NCBI GenBank assembly: GCA_015143295.1
Contig: CM026565.1
Coordinates: 32,620,052-32,684,051, forward strand
Length of the DNA: 64,000 nucleotides
Origin: Tetracentron sinense
Lineage: Eukaryota > Streptophyta > Magnoliopsida > Trochodendrales > Trochodendraceae
Direction: 5' to 3'
A model generated the notes under the pieces. That model was given only the letters and a program-made list of their open reading frames with translations, searched no databases and had not been told where the DNA came from. Positions 11,688 through 23,861 of this stretch are shown in pieces. How positions within the stretch are numbered: position 1 is the first letter of the stretch; each line of letters starts with the position of its first letter. A program made the translations under genes and the position numbers.

Positions 11688-13019
11688 TCATGGTAGATTT
11701 ATTTTGGAGGAATTATCGATGGTTTTCTCCATTTCTTCCTCTAACAAAATCTCCTGAGAGCGGCAACTGCAACTGCAAAATGCTTTCTCACCTCTGCAAG
11801 AAAATAAAGTAAATAAGAGAGTCTCAAAATTAGAATCCATCACCTTATACCCATTTAACCTAAGCAAAAATGCAAGCCTCTAGTCAAGTGTTTGGGCTGC
11901 AGAAAGCAACATTTAGGCGAACCTGTACATGTAGATGTCTTTCCCCTCTTCCAATTTCTTCTTGCAAGAGTAACAGAAGCTCAAAAAATCACATGGAGGG
12001 TATGGAGTGGAACTGTCCGAGGAATTAAGCACCCAAGACAACTTGTTCTGCTGTTCTTCCTTCTTACTACAATTGTCCAACTCATTTATGTGACATTCCA
12101 AAATGCAGTCACCGTAAATGTGAGTTGTTCTACGGTCTGGACCATGAGATATTACACAGGTATAATCTTCAGAGAGCTCTATCTCAGTTGGAGAGAGAGG
12201 CCCCATAAACCCATGGCCAGAGCCAGTGGATATCGGGAGCGAACTCGGATTCATACCCAAAGAATTGTCTAAAATCCGGCCTCCGCCAATTGATGGGAGT
12301 GAACACATTTGGGGGGTTCGCTTTTCCGATGAAAAATTTTCGGAACTTGAAATGGGGTTACAATTTACTAAGCCTGTTGAGGGTGACTCGAACCTGCTAC
12401 AATCCAACAAAAAGGATCTGATTTTTCCTAATGACTCAGGTTCTAATGGGGTTTCTCCAGTTCCAAACACAAAATCAGAGTGGCCTAGTTGGAGATGGGG
12501 AGATTGGATTTGGGTATTAGGCAAAATCACATGGTTTTTTGGCAGGGATTTGGGTGGCACAAAAGAATCAATTGATCTGTAAAGATGGCTTAGGGGATTA
12601 GGGATGTTAATCCTCATTTGAGATCCCAATAGTATATTTCTACTCTCGGATGATAAGACAACTGTCCCGGATGGTTTGGTTTCATCATCCAGAGAATCTA
12701 CGATGCCGAGGCCTACTTTACTGCAATTCCAGATCTTATGAGGACCACCATCTTGGCATGATCTTGGAGATCCAAGAGGGTTGCCTAAATTTGAAAACCC
12801 CCTAAAATCAAGAGGAGAAGTAGGGCTCTTAGCTGAGTCAGAATCTGATAAACCCTTGGTACTAAGACCTACAAACAAACCAGGGATAGTGAAAAAGGAG
12901 TTGCTTTTATGTTTCTGCCCCAAAACATAAGATTGGAAACAGGACTCTGAACCAGAATCAGGCATTAGATGATCCTTGTATTGATCTTTCTGCTGTGATC
13001 TGCTCCTCTTCCTCAGCAT
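11688..13019 (-). CDS. FCS-like zinc finger (FLZ, DUF581) protein, SnRK1-interacting adaptor
   Basis: Exons 13019-11923 and 11793-11688 join in frame (donor at 11922, acceptor TTGCAG) to encode 400 residues. The C-terminal FLZ domain is split by the intron: FLSFCYSCKKKLEEGKDIYM in exon 1 and RGEKAFCSCSCRSQEI across the junction and in exon 2. This gives the C-x2-C and FCS-type second cysteine pair expected of a zinc finger. The long Ser/Pro-rich N-terminal part starts MLRKRSRSQQKDQ and contains SPTSPLDFRGFSNLGNP, a conserved block of the FLZ8/FLZ10 type. FLZ proteins bind the SnRK1 kinase subunits and act as scaffolds or negative regulators in energy and stress signalling. The exact FLZ number is not assigned. 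The start is the first ATG after the leader intron. Confidence 0.9.
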
Positions 13020-14000
13020 TATCTCAAGACCTCAACCCTCCTGCAAAGACCAGAAACTCTTTTCTGCATTAAAATCAAGGAACTTTATACACACACACAC
13101 ACACACACACACTTAGAAATAATTGTAGAAAAAGCAACAGAATTATAAACCAAGAGTATGACATTCATGAATCGTGAAAAGCATAGAAATGAGAAACATG
13201 ATCATAGATTTACAGGCTCAGATGAGAATCCTCTCATAAATTGAAAAAGAAAAGATGATATGGACCTTGCATGGATTGAAGAGTAAATGGAATATTGTCC
13301 AGTTATTATACATCCATATCCCAAAATACACAAAATGAGAAAACTCAACGGAGGCATTAAAAGAGCTCTGAATCCAAATGAGAAGTATTGAATCAAATAC
13401 ATAAAAGTTTCCTCAAATACAGATAAAATCTCTTTAAGGTCATGGAAACAATGCATGGAGATAAACACATACCCACTTGATTTTCCACACACAAATTCAA
13501 AAGTCCAGAGAAAAAAAATCAAGTAACAGATCAAGAAAAGCACCCAAAACGTGAAGATAAAAACAAAAATTTAATCAGATTCTTCATACCCAAATTAGAA
13601 AATCCAGATTAAAACAACCTTCAAAAACTGCATCAAAGGGTCTCTAGAATCAGTGAAACAGAGAATACCCAGATGAAAAAACCCCATAAATGTATCAAAA
13701 AAATCTCACAAAACTCTCAAACCATGCATGAGGAGGTTGAAATCAACGAAAAAACAAAAGCTTAACCTGATTTTCAGCCCAAATTCCAACTCCAACAACC
13801 CCAACTCTAAGAATGCATCATATGGGTAGCAAATTCGCTGAAATAAGGAATAGAACCAGAGAATCGTGCAAGAAATGGATAGCCCACCTGGTTTTTTCCT
13901 TCAATAAGGTTGAGGAAAAATGTATATTGACAAAGGCGTAAACTTGTTCCGTACTCCTCTCTCTCTCTCTCTCTCTCTCGCTACTGTTTTTTCTCTTTTT
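13020..14000 (-). promoter_or_regulatory. 5' leader and probable leader intron of the FLZ gene
   Basis: On the minus strand a donor CCAG/GTGGGC (intron begins 13887) and an acceptor CTTTGCAG (intron ends 13041) define a likely 847-bp intron in the 5' untranslated region. The upstream leader contains a (CT)n run at 13956-13979, and (AC)n lies at 13089-13112 inside the intron. CT-rich leaders are common in plant promoters. The transcription start is not known. Confidence 0.5.
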
Positions 14001-14489
14001 CCTTCGGTACATGCATCAAAATCAGCGAAGCAGTGTGGCTTCTGATATACTTCTCTTTCTCTCTCATGATTGAAAAATATACGTATACTATACGGAATTA
14101 CGCTGTTATTCTCCATTTTAAGGGTAAAGAAAAAGCTTTTAAAAGAAGAATTCTGTCCCTTTTCAGGAGAGTCAGCACAAAAAGACAAAGCTGACTGGTG
14201 GGATTAAACTGACCAACTTCTACGGTCAGTAACCATGGTTAGTTGTTTCTGTTAGCGAGGTTAATTGACAGGGCCGAGGTATCCAATTCCTCGCGAGTTT
14301 GAACACTTCTGACAGGGAGCTCAAAAGGTCATATATTTCTTTCCTATTATAATGTGAGGCAGATGACTTTTTTGAAATTCCTAAACTACCCATATATAAA
14401 AACAAAAAATTGATTAATGTTTTACTTTAATTCTCAAACTACCTCTTATCTTTGATTTAATGTGTTACTTTAATTCTCAAACTAACCCT

Positions 14490-14750
14490 TGCTCATCTAT
14501 CTATTTAGAATCACAACCAATCGTGATTGAATTTGGGAAGAGTTCAATCACACCCACGGGTTAACACATGTCCCTTTTAACTCTTATTAATTGTGGTTAA
14601 CTCTTTCCCCTCGCTCTCACGTGCCTTGCACGTGCCACTAGCGAGTTCAATCGCACCCGTGGGTTAACACGTGTCCCTTTTAACTCTTATTAATTGTAAT
14701 TAACTCCTTCCTCTCGCTCTCATGTGCATCGCACGGGCCACCCGCTAGAT
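14490..14750. repeat. MULE-like family relic with an internal tandem copy
   Basis: It begins AATCACAACCAATCGTGATT, matching the terminus of the complete element at 18060. The block from GAGTTCAATC through CCTCGCTCTCACGTGC is then repeated with ~110-bp spacing (14544 and 14643). No inverted right end is present, so it is a one-ended or rearranged copy. Confidence 0.6.
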
Positions 14751-15239
14751 TTTTATTAAAAAAAAATATGATATCATTTAACTAATAGACTCTAAACTCT
14801 CAAACACAACCAAACCTAAGGTAGTCATTAAAGTGCATAAGGGTAAGTCAAAGCAACCCCTCCAAAAGAGTCCGTCTTAAATAGGGTTGATGACCTCTTA
14901 TACACCTCTGCAAAGTTACTTCCCAATCAATGTGAGAATAAATCCAGGATAACACCCTAACGCACGTGGTGACGGAGAACGAAATGGTTGATTTATTTAA
15001 TACAATGTTATCATATAATTAACACACACACTCTAAACTCACACAGACAACCAAACTTAGGATATTTTGTGTGATACTTATTATTATTATTATTAAGGTG
15101 AAAGACATTATTTAATCCACTGAGTAGCTGTTAGGTTTACTAGATTGAAAACTTAGTAGACTTTAACATCATCAAACTAAAATTTCTACCATTTCATTAA
15201 GAGTTTTATTCGTTGTAATTAAAACCCAAACTTCTTATC

Positions 15240-15510
15240 GGAGATTGCTTTTTCACTATCCTAACTAATGGTGTGGGTGTTTAATTGCTGATAATTAGGT
15301 CAAACAAAAGTGAGAGATGTGCGGGACATCTTAATGAGAGACACATTTTCACCATTCTAACTAATAGGGTGGGGTATTTGATTGCAGATTATTAGGCTAA
15401 ATAATTTTAAGAGATGTACATATCTTCCTAATGAGAGGCACATTTTCACCATCCTAACTAGTGGGGCAAGTGTTTGATTGGAAATAATAGTAAGAGATGT
15501 GCATACCAGA
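15240..15510. repeat. Three ~97-bp tandem units
   Basis: The block TTTTCAC-CAT-CTAACTA with the downstream GTTTGATTG and AGAGATGTGC words occurs at about 15250, 15346 and 15443, giving three diverged direct repeats. The nearby intergenic sequence (14820-15240 and 15510-16300) shows no gene. Confidence 0.65.
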
Positions 15511-16309
15511 AAGAAAATGTTTATGTAAAACGATTATGAAAGGTGACTTTGAATCACATGCTCCCTGGTTGTTGAGGTGACTTGAAAATAGTATTTTCAT
15601 GTTGAGGATTTGCATTTTTCTAGCTATATTGTGTGGTTCAAATGAAGTGAATTTTTCTACCCCTACCTACGCAGCCAATAAAGTCTCAATATATGTCTTG
15701 TTCAATAGAGATACATCAGCTTGCATTGAGATTTAATTGATTGTGTGAGAAAAAAAAAGTCCTATATATTATTTTGGGTAGAGGATTTATCCTTTTTTAT
15801 ATCATTTACCAACTGATAACATTACACTAATTAATGATTAACCGTGAGAAGTGGAGCTCTTGCAAGTCGTCAACCAATGAGAATGGATTCTAAGACTTCT
15901 CTCATAATATAGGTCACACCCTACCATTGGAGCAAGTGGCTGTGTAAATACACTTATTCATCCAAACGTAATATCTACGCAGAGACTTGAAATCTTCTTC
16001 TGTTGGTGCTGGTGAGGAGACCACCAACCCCACTTAAAAGGTGCCACATAACTCATTACACGTCAACCGATGTGTGGATTTGCGTTCACAAGATAGCGCC
16101 TTATAAGTTGTTCTAGCAGTCTCCTCATGAACACCAACTGGAGATTATCCCAAGTCCTATGCATATAGATGTTTTGTTTTTTGGTAACTCTTTTCGTTTC
16201 GTTGGTGTGGTGTTAAGCAATCTTGTACAAGATAGTTATATGCTACAATTCAGTACAAAAGCTTTTGCGATTCAATGCAAAAGCTTCTAGGAAAAGCAGT
16301 GCTTAGCAG
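15511..16309. other. Gene-free stretch
   Basis: AT-rich intergenic sequence. I see no coding region, RNA gene or clear terminal repeats in it. Confidence 0.4.
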
Positions 16310-16530
16310 ACCCATGTGTCCATTTCATATCTTATCAAGTGTCCTCGTGGACATTAAACACCCTTTTAACCCTGATTAAGTTTAACTAAATTAAAACTAA
16401 GATTTTGGTTCTTTGTTTTTTTTTTTAAACCATGGTTGGATTGCTTAACCTTAAGGATGAGTGAATCTTAACCATGATGGGTAAGTATTTAAAATTGGAG
16501 TGTGGACCAATGAGGACCAGCCATTCTGTT
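16310..16530. repeat. Fold-back repeat with AACCATGGTT and GTGAATCTTAACC words
   Basis: The left part reads GTGTCC to AACACCCTTTTAACC and the right part GAGTGAATCTTAACCATG to GTGGACCAATGAGGACC. It closely resembles the fold-back at 40572-40785 (GGGACAATGAGGACC, GTGAGTGAATCTTAACCA). Ends and target duplication are unclear. Confidence 0.5.
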
Positions 16531-17228
16531 ATAAAATGGGAATCCCGGGTTCGTTAACAATTTTCCCTTTAGAAATGAAGGCAAGATTTTTTTTTTATGG
16601 TATCTTAATACCAAAAAAAATGTAGGAAATTATCCATACCATTATTATCGTTTCTTATAGGCAATTTGGTAAATCTATCAATTGTTCTCAAGCCCCATTC
16701 TCCAATTGCCGACTTATTCAATCCACGGTCACGAGTTCCCATCCACTAACCGACGGTTTTAACGGTAACTTAATGGTCAAAACTCTACTGTCTGTTGACC
16801 GTTAACTTAACCTAACCCGAGTGAAGCTAACTTGAGTTATCAATCCTCTCCTACCTTTATTTTCCTTTCAAGTACAGTCCTTTTGTCGTTTTGCGTGACT
16901 CAGCTTTTCATGATTTCGTGCGAAAGAAAACGACCGACACGTGTTGGCTTGTGTCACGCTTCCCAGCGTAATCTGACGGTTCATAACCAAGATTCCTTGA
17001 CGATTGGTACTCTAATCGAACGGTTTATTTACATTCTCGTATGACGAAGTAGGTACATCCTCGGGCGGGACCCACCGCACGTGTACAAATTTAGATGGCC
17101 TTCGTCAAAAGCAAAGCTGGTAATAAAAATGCTAAAAGGCTTTCAGGAATAACCCCTCCATTGAATGACACTTGGGTAATACCGCTCTTCCTCTTCGAGA
17201 GAAAGACCTTTGGACGAGGGCTCGGATT
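16531..17228. other. Gene-free stretch
   Basis: Only short, compositionally biased open frames occur here. No gene or defined repeat recognised. Confidence 0.35.
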
Positions 17229-17830
17229 GTCTCTGGCCGGAAAGGGCTCTCGGGGTTCCATACGTTGTGCGACACTTGGCGTAAAAATGGGGAGAAGTCA
17301 TTCCATTTTCTCCCCATAATTTTGACTTCTCCCCATTTGTTATCTCACACTCTTATTCTCACACACTTATCGCCACATGTCTTATTATAGGTGGAGAAGT
17401 CAAAATCATGGGTCCCATGATTTTGACTTCTCCACCACATGTCACCTATTCTATGGAATCCCGAGATAAGCCCTTTTTGGCTTCGCCAGAGACAAGCCAA
17501 GGCCGTGGACGAGGTGTGTTGGGCTTGGGCCTACTCGAGATTGGCTCTAGCCAGAAAGGACCATGGTATCAGACATCCATACATCATGCAACATGTGGTG
17601 TGAAAAAGTAGAGAAGTCCATTCATTTTCTCTCCATGATTTTGACTTATTTCCCCTTGATATCTCTCCCATTTTTCTCACCCATTTATTGCCACATGTCA
17701 TTTAATGCGCGGAAGAGGCAAAATCATGGGACCCATGATTTTGACTTCTTAACCACATGTCCCCTATTTTGTGGATACTTGAGAGGAGCCTTTCCGGCTT
17801 TGCCAAAGAGAATCCGAGGCTGTTGGGCTT
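17229..17830. repeat. ~314-bp tandem duplication, each unit with a central palindrome
   Basis: Unit 1 starts at about 17229 (GTCTCTGGCCGGAAAGG) and unit 2 at about 17543 (GGCTCTAGCCAGAAAGG), with parallel downstream order. Unit 1 contains a palindrome with perfect 23-bp arms (17390-17412 and 17414-17436) around a single T. Unit 2 has the same centre, shortened, at about 17718-17741. Both centres sit next to GACTTCTCC and CACATGTC words. It encodes nothing recognisable. Confidence 0.75.
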
Positions 17831-18059
17831 AGTCTCATAGGGTCGTGTGTGTGTTGGCCTAATCCTGTGTGTGAGTGAGTTAAGTGAATAGGATTTCAAC
17901 CAATAAAAAAAAGATAATACCGCTGTTTTTACATTTACAAATAGCCCCTTTTGCCTTTTTTGAAACTTTAGTAATACCCCCAGTCGTTTTAAAATAACTG
18001 TTTTGCCCTTAAATATCAAATCTATTATCTTTTAGAGGAATGTTTATTGTGTTTCTAGA

Positions 18060-18569
18060 GGGATCGAATCACAACCAATTGCGATTGAATTTAGGAAGAG
18101 TTTAATTGCACCCACAAGTCAACATGTGTCCCCGTTAACCCTTTAACCGTGGTTAAGATTTACTAACCCTTAGAGTTCAACAATCTAACCTTGGCTTTTA
18201 GAAAAAAAATATCCCTAAGGGTTAAAAATTCTTAACTAGAATTAAAAGTTTATTAAATATTTTTTCTTCTTCTAAAAATCAAGGTTAGATTATTGAATCC
18301 TAACCCTATGTTTGATTGTCAAGAAAATAAGTGAAAAGAAAAAAAATTGGACAAAACCCAACTAAGAATTGTATTAGAAATCCGAAATTTTCTTTTCTTT
18401 TCTACGTTTTCATCTATTTTCTCGGCAACCAAACATATTCTAAGAGTTAGTGAATCTTAACCATGATTAATAAAGATTAACAAGGACATGTATTGACTTG
18501 TGGGTGTGATTGAATTCGAGGATTGGCCTCCCCTCAAATTCAATCGCAATTTGGCTGTGACTCGATCTC
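18060..18569. mobile_element. MULE-like MITE with 9-bp target duplication
   Basis: The termini are GGGATCGAATCACAACC (left) and, read inward from the right, GAGATCGAGTCACAGCC. Both continue into AATTGCGATTGAATTT, so the inverted repeats are about 35 bp. The flanks are GTTTCTAGA (18051-18059) and GTTTCTAGG (18570-18578), a 9-bp duplication with one mismatch, typical of Mutator-like elements. The interior has fold-back arms around TTAACCGTGGTTAA-type words and no coding sequence. A second element lies within it at 18309-18435. Confidence 0.8.
18309..18435. mobile_element. Small MITE with TGTTTGGTTGCCGAG-type ends nested in the MULE-like MITE
   Basis: A 127-bp element with ends TGTTTGATTGTCAAGAAAAT and ATTTTCTCGGCAACCAAACA, flanked by TA on both sides. 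It interrupts the right arm of the host element. A TA target would suit Tc1/mariner-type insertion, but a 2-bp duplication alone is weak evidence. Confidence 0.6.
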
Positions 18570-18919
18570 GTTTCTAGGAGTGCCAAAGTGAACACTCCTT
18601 GTGTATTTTGCCTAATATGCATATTGTAATTCTTTATCATACTTTCTATCTAACATACTCTTGGATTTTATATGGATTCTAAGAAAATAATAGAGATTAA
18701 ATGAAATGGGATTCAAAATATTAACTTTATTGTGGATTCAAAAGATGTGAGAAAATAATTGTTTCCTATGAAAATATTAAAATATCCTTATATCTAATAG
18801 AATAGAATCTTTACTATTATAATGCTTTTATGAATTTCCCAAACTACCTTTTTATAAAACTAAACTTTGATTTATTATTTTACTTTAATTCTCAAACTAC
18901 CCATTGCGCATCTATCTAT

Positions 18920-19065
18920 TTAAATAATAGAATCACAGTCAATTGCGATTGAATTCAGGAAGAGTTCAATTGCATCTGCGGGTTAACACGTGTCCTTTTA
19001 ACTCAACTGTGGTTAGCTCCTTCTCCTCGCTCTCACGTGCATCACACGTGCCACCCGGTAGTGAT
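18920..19065. repeat. One-ended copy of the MULE-like family
   Basis: It starts AATCACAGTCAATTGCGATT and runs through GGGTTAACACGTGTCC to CTCGCTCTCACGTGC, matching 14511-14640. No inverted partner was seen. Confidence 0.5.
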
Positions 19066-20329
19066 ATATAATGCATAAGAGTAAAAAAAATCTTGTGAAA
19101 ATGATATCATTCGTATATAACAGGTTCTTGGTAAACCCTTGATTCCATCCATCAAATGATTTATTCCTAGTGTATTCTTTCTCTAAAATTCTCTATTAGC
19201 TTGAGCTATCAAGTTGTGCTATAAACTCCCACGAAGAACAGAAACAGATTTGCAATGGATGAAGGAAATCTTAGCTCGAAGATCACATGAGAAACAATAT
19301 ATACTGACTCCAATTGAGGTAGCTTGGCTTGTCATCGGTGCGGTATAGGTGGGAGATTGTGCCCATATAACCCACCCCCTCTCTTTTTTGTGAGGATATG
19401 TGCCATGGGTGGTTGGCGTGTGTGTTTGTGTGGTGTGTAGTGAGTATGTATTTTGCATGTTACAAAAAAACAAGACGAGATAAGAGAGCTACAAGAACTT
19501 GATGACATTCTTTATGATAACATTCTTCCATCCCTTTCTAATGGTGAGGGAGAACATTTTGAAGCACTATTGCCTCAACCATTAGGTTTCGTTCTTTTGT
19601 TGAGACTTGTAAATCTTGACATTATGCATTTTGTCACTGTAGTTATTAGAAAATTGAAGCTATTTTGACAAGGTTTCTAACAAAATTAATTATTACCATC
19701 ACGAGATTTCAAATCTTATAATTTTTTTTATAAGATTTGAAATCATTTATTTTATTGCATTTGAAATCTTATAGGAATTGCCCTAATACATCTAGTTCTG
19801 AAAAGAAAATGTATATCATCCAATAATAAAACTTATAAAGTGACCAGTATGTCTCCCACTCAATCTTCTTGGGTAGCTTCAACTTCCTTTCCAAACAGAA
19901 TAGTAGCTCTATGTTAATTTTTTGCAATAATGCCTTTTTTTGTGCATAGTACGAGGATAGGCAGGCTCCTCTTAGCAAAGAAGGTAGCAAAGAAGGTAAA
20001 AGTACACACTCATTAAGAGGTGGTTTTGATTTAGTTGTTAGAGAAAACCCAACAAATAAGCCCCATTGTACAGTGGTCAAGGATAGAAAAAAAAAAAGAA
20101 AAAAAAGTACGTGGTCATGAAATATTTAGATGCCATGCATACTCTCATAGTAGAGTGACACATCATATTGCATTAATCAGTTGCACATGAGACTAATTAG
20201 AGCAGTTGAATTGGGGCTAGCATTTCTCTTAGTTAAATTAACAACACATGTGGCTTTAATGGTGAGAGTGAAACTCTATGAGTGGGGCTAGCAATCCTAA
20301 GATACGAAATGTCTTGAGGCATATATACG
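19066..20329. other. Gene-free stretch
   Basis: Apart from the hairpin at 19703-19744, this stretch has only short open frames without recognisable domains. Confidence 0.35.
19703..19744. repeat. Perfect 17-bp-arm hairpin
   Basis: Arms GATTTCAAATCTTATAA and TTATAAGATTTGAAATC flank a short T run. A third half-copy TTTGAAATCTTATAG follows at about 19760. It may be the remains of a small fold-back element. Confidence 0.65.
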
Positions 20330-20690
20330 GCTGTTAATTGATTAAATTTATATTGAATCTGCCTAGATCCGAATCTGATCTGAATCCGATTATTTATTCA
20401 AGATTCGAATTTTATTTGAACAATATTAATATTTTTTTAAAAATAATGTTTCATTTTTTAAAACTGGTGAATAGTATTATAATATATTTATAAAATTAAA
20501 TAATAATAATAATAGTGATTATTATTATTATTAATGTAATCAAATCATATTGTTATGAATCCAAATCCAATTCAATTGTAATCAAATTCAAGATCTATCC
20601 TTATTTGATTCGATGGATCTATAATAGGATCAGGATCTCGTCTAATCAAATTCAAATCTTGATATCGATCCATTGACAGCCCTAGTCGTA
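20330..20690. mobile_element. Diverged hAT-like MITE, GGCTGTCAATGGATC family, copy 1
   Basis: The left end is GGCTGTTAATTGATT and the right end, read inward, is TAGGGCTGTCAATGGATC. The interior is full of GGATC/GAATC words and an AT-rich core. The flanks (CATATATA and CGTATATG) match only loosely, so the insertion is probably old. Confidence 0.55.
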
Positions 20691-21419
20691 TATGATATGC
20701 ATGACACTTAGACTTTGTATTTGGAATTTCGAATGAATAAACAAGTGTTGCCCATCCATTTGGCAAAAAGTAAATGATATATTTAACAAAAAAATTGTTT
20801 ATTTTGCATTGGGAGTATTGTAGCAATTGTAGGAGGCTTGCAACCCCATACATTACAAAAATATTTCAACAAATAGGACTTAAAATAAATTTATTTGGGG
20901 GCTCTTTGTTTTATTGTTACTGTGATTTTAAGGAAGTGGATGGAGTTAGGCCATAGATATTTTCCTCTCAATATACAAATAGATTCTTGAAATTTAAAAA
21001 AATGGCATAAAATAGAGAATTAACCCATCTTACACGCGCTATGAACATGTGTCTATCAATACGATATACGATACGTATTTTGAATGATCTAATCTTCAAA
21101 GACTATTAAATTGTAGCAAAATCTGAAGTAGAGTAAGTATATCATTACAAAGGGAGTGCTCCTCTTAAGGTAAAGTCAAACTTTTTTTTTTCTACATAAA
21201 ATCTAGATTATTAAGGATTAAGACAATTGACGTTAGCATTCTCCAAGCTACGAATAATTGTACACTAGGCATACATGCAGGGAAGAAATGGATCCTACAT
21301 GGTTATTTTCTCCAATCAGTATTGACTAGATCAAATGACTGTCACCGTTCGATCAAAAAGTTTTTGTGAATATCATCCTGTGAGTGTTGGTCAACATGAT
21401 TTTATATTGTCATTGGATT

Positions 21420-22096
21420 CAGAGGTGGAGTCAAGATTTTCTTGCAGGGGCTAACAATGGGGTGTGGAGGTTTGGGGCATAGCTCCCAATATTTCTAGGG
21501 TCATCTTGTATCTATTTACAATTATATATAAGGCACGCGCGCTCCACGTGTGTACAGTTCGATGCACGAGAGAGAGAGAGTGGGGGAGAGTGACTGTGGT
21601 GAACCCTAGAGATGAGTGAATTTTAACCACAGTTAAAGAGTGTCAAAAAGGACACGTGTTAACCTGTAGGTGCAATTGATGAGAAAGGGAAAGTTTGAGA
21701 TGAGTGAATTTGAACCACAGTTAAGGAGTATCAAAATGTGTAGATGAGAAAATGATAGTTTGAGAATTAAGTAAAACATTAAATCAAGGTTTTGTCTTAA
21801 GGGTAGGTTGAGAATTTATCAAAACTAGACAACGGTTTGAGAAATGGATAGTTTGTAGATGAGAAAAGGGTAGTTTGAGAATTAAGTAAACCATGAAATG
21901 AAGGATTTGTAAGGTTTGTATATAAGGATAATTTGGGAATTGAGAAAAACTAGGCTACGGTTTGTTAAGGGGGGTAGTTTGGGAATTTCCATCATTAGGA
22001 GGTTTCTAGGCTCCGGCCTATTAATACTAAATATATATTTTTCTAAGTTTAGGCGGGCATGAAGCCTCCCCTGGTCCCCATGTAGCTCCGCTCCTG
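21420..22096 (-). mobile_element. hAT-type MITE, GGGGCGGAGCC family, copy 3 (reverse orientation)
   Basis: The ends are CAGAGGTGGAGTCAAG and CTCCGCTCCTG, with a perfect 8-bp target duplication ATTGGATT (21412-21419 and 22097-22104). Its left part is the reverse complement of the right part of copy 2. At 677 bp it is longer than copies 1 and 2 because the middle holds other repeats, including two GAGTGAATTTTAACCACAGTT modules at about 21610 and 21700. Confidence 0.87.
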
Positions 22097-22399
22097 ATTG
22101 GATTGTTGGTACTGCTTTATGAGTTATTATTATTATAAGATATCATGAAAAATGCTAGCCCCAAGCCATATACCATTAACCATCCTCTATGAAGAGGAAA
22201 AGGAAAATGTCCAAAGTGGTCGAGTCCTTTTCTTTTAGTTATGGGCTATTAATAGTTGAAGATGGGACTAGCATTCCAAGACATCAACTATCTACGCGGC
22301 TACCTTAGGTCTCGCTGTGTCTGCATTTAGGGTGTATGTATGTGTTATATGATAACTTTTCAACAAAAAAAAAAAAAAACCTATCTATGCTTACCGGTA

Positions 22400-22558
22400 T
22401 GTTTGGTTGCCGATGAAATAGATGAGAACATTGAAAATGAAATAGATGAGAACATTGAAAAGAAAAAAAAATTGAATTTCTAATACAATTATTAATTGCG
22501 GTTTGTCTAATTTGTTTTTCTTTTATTTATTTTTACGTATTTTCTCGGCAACCAAATA
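22400..22558. mobile_element. MITE with TGTTTGGTTGCCGAG-type ends, second copy
   Basis: The left end is TGTTTGGTTGCCGATGAAAT and the right end TTTCTCGGCAACCAAATA, between TA dinucleotides (22398-22399 and 22559-22560). Near the left end a 24-bp unit (GAAATAGATGAGAACATTGA) is doubled. Related to the nested element at 18309. Confidence 0.62.
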
Positions 22559-22559
22559 T

Positions 22560-23860
22560 AGGGTTACGTTTAGTAAAATATATAATAAAGTTGTTAGGAG
22601 GATGGTAAATTAAATTATAATTTTTGGTACAAGACAAATTTATCTATTTTGGCAGTTAAGGTTGTCAAATAAAGAAAATAGTTTAGGATAAGCTACTGGT
22701 GGTTGGACCTGGGCTTGCCAAATCTTTGGGAGAGAGCTTCTCTTCCTACGACTTGATTCAAAGGTAACCCTCATGAAAAAGACACACTGCACCATTTTAG
22801 CTAGAGGGACAGTTAGGAGTGGCAATCAGGCTGGGCTGGGGTTAGCCCAAGCTAAGCCCAAAGTTTAAAACCTTAGACCGAGCCCCTTAGCCCAAGCTTG
22901 GCTCAAAACATAACATCGGACACAGGGCTGGCCCAAGCCATCTGGAGGCCTAAAGCGAAAATTTTAAATGAGGCTTTTTTAAAATTTGTTTAATATTATT
23001 TAAGAAATTAACTATAAATGTGACCTTTTTAATATTCTAAATGGGGCCTAATGGATGGGCTGGCCTGACCGGACATCAAGTTAAGTTCAGGTTGGATAAC
23101 TCATGGAATGAGTTGGATAATTTTAGGTTGTGATTGGAGTGACTTCAAGCTAACCCAAGATGAACTATTAAAAGTTTATTAGAAACGCTAAAATAAATTG
23201 AGAAAATACCTTATTTGATACCAATCATGAGGACCCTATAAATTTTACATAAAAAAAACTTAAACCTATCATTCTCTAGTGAGAGAGAGAGAATTTAGAG
23301 AGTTAGGAGACTGAGAGCAGTTGAGTTACAGAGTGAGAGCATGAGAGAGTGAGAGGCGATACTATACTATTTGAGAGATTCAATTAGGATTATAGGGTGA
23401 GTTTAGAGTGTGTATGTTAGTTACATGATAACATTTCCACCAAATTAAAGAAAAAGGATTAAAGTTAGGGCTAGCTATATGACTTTATATTAGAAAGATT
23501 TGGGTATAATTACCGCTATACCCACTAAATAAAACATTTTAGATGATATATATGATAATTTTAATAATAAATATATTATAATATAAACCAATAGCCATGT
23601 ATCTATTATATACCATATTTATTATATATAATAAATAAGGAGGATGGAGTCGGGAAGAGTGAGAGAGGATAGGGCCTTGGGCGGGCTCCATGGTAAGAGA
23701 ACCTTGCATTTTGGGCGCCGTGTAACCTTGGGCCTTAGGAGGGCAGGATTTTGAAGGGCCCGGGCCAGGTATCCTCATTTAAGGGCTGTTTTGATCGAGA
23801 TATGATGGTTCAGATATGATAATGCTTTAGTTTGTGATAAGAGATAGTCATATCTAGGGC
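22560..23860. other. Gene-free stretch with diffuse repeats
   Basis: The part from 22812 (GGAGTGGCAATCAGGCTGGG) to about 23110 has GGGCTGGCC/AGCCCAAGC words of the kind often seen in degenerate plant transposons, but I could not place its ends. The rest is AT-rich with no gene. Confidence 0.35.
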
Positions 23861-23861
23861 T

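Noticed and set aside
11892-12582. Plus-strand open frames within the FLZ gene
   Set aside because: They overlap the FLZ coding exon on the other strand, which has clear domain support.
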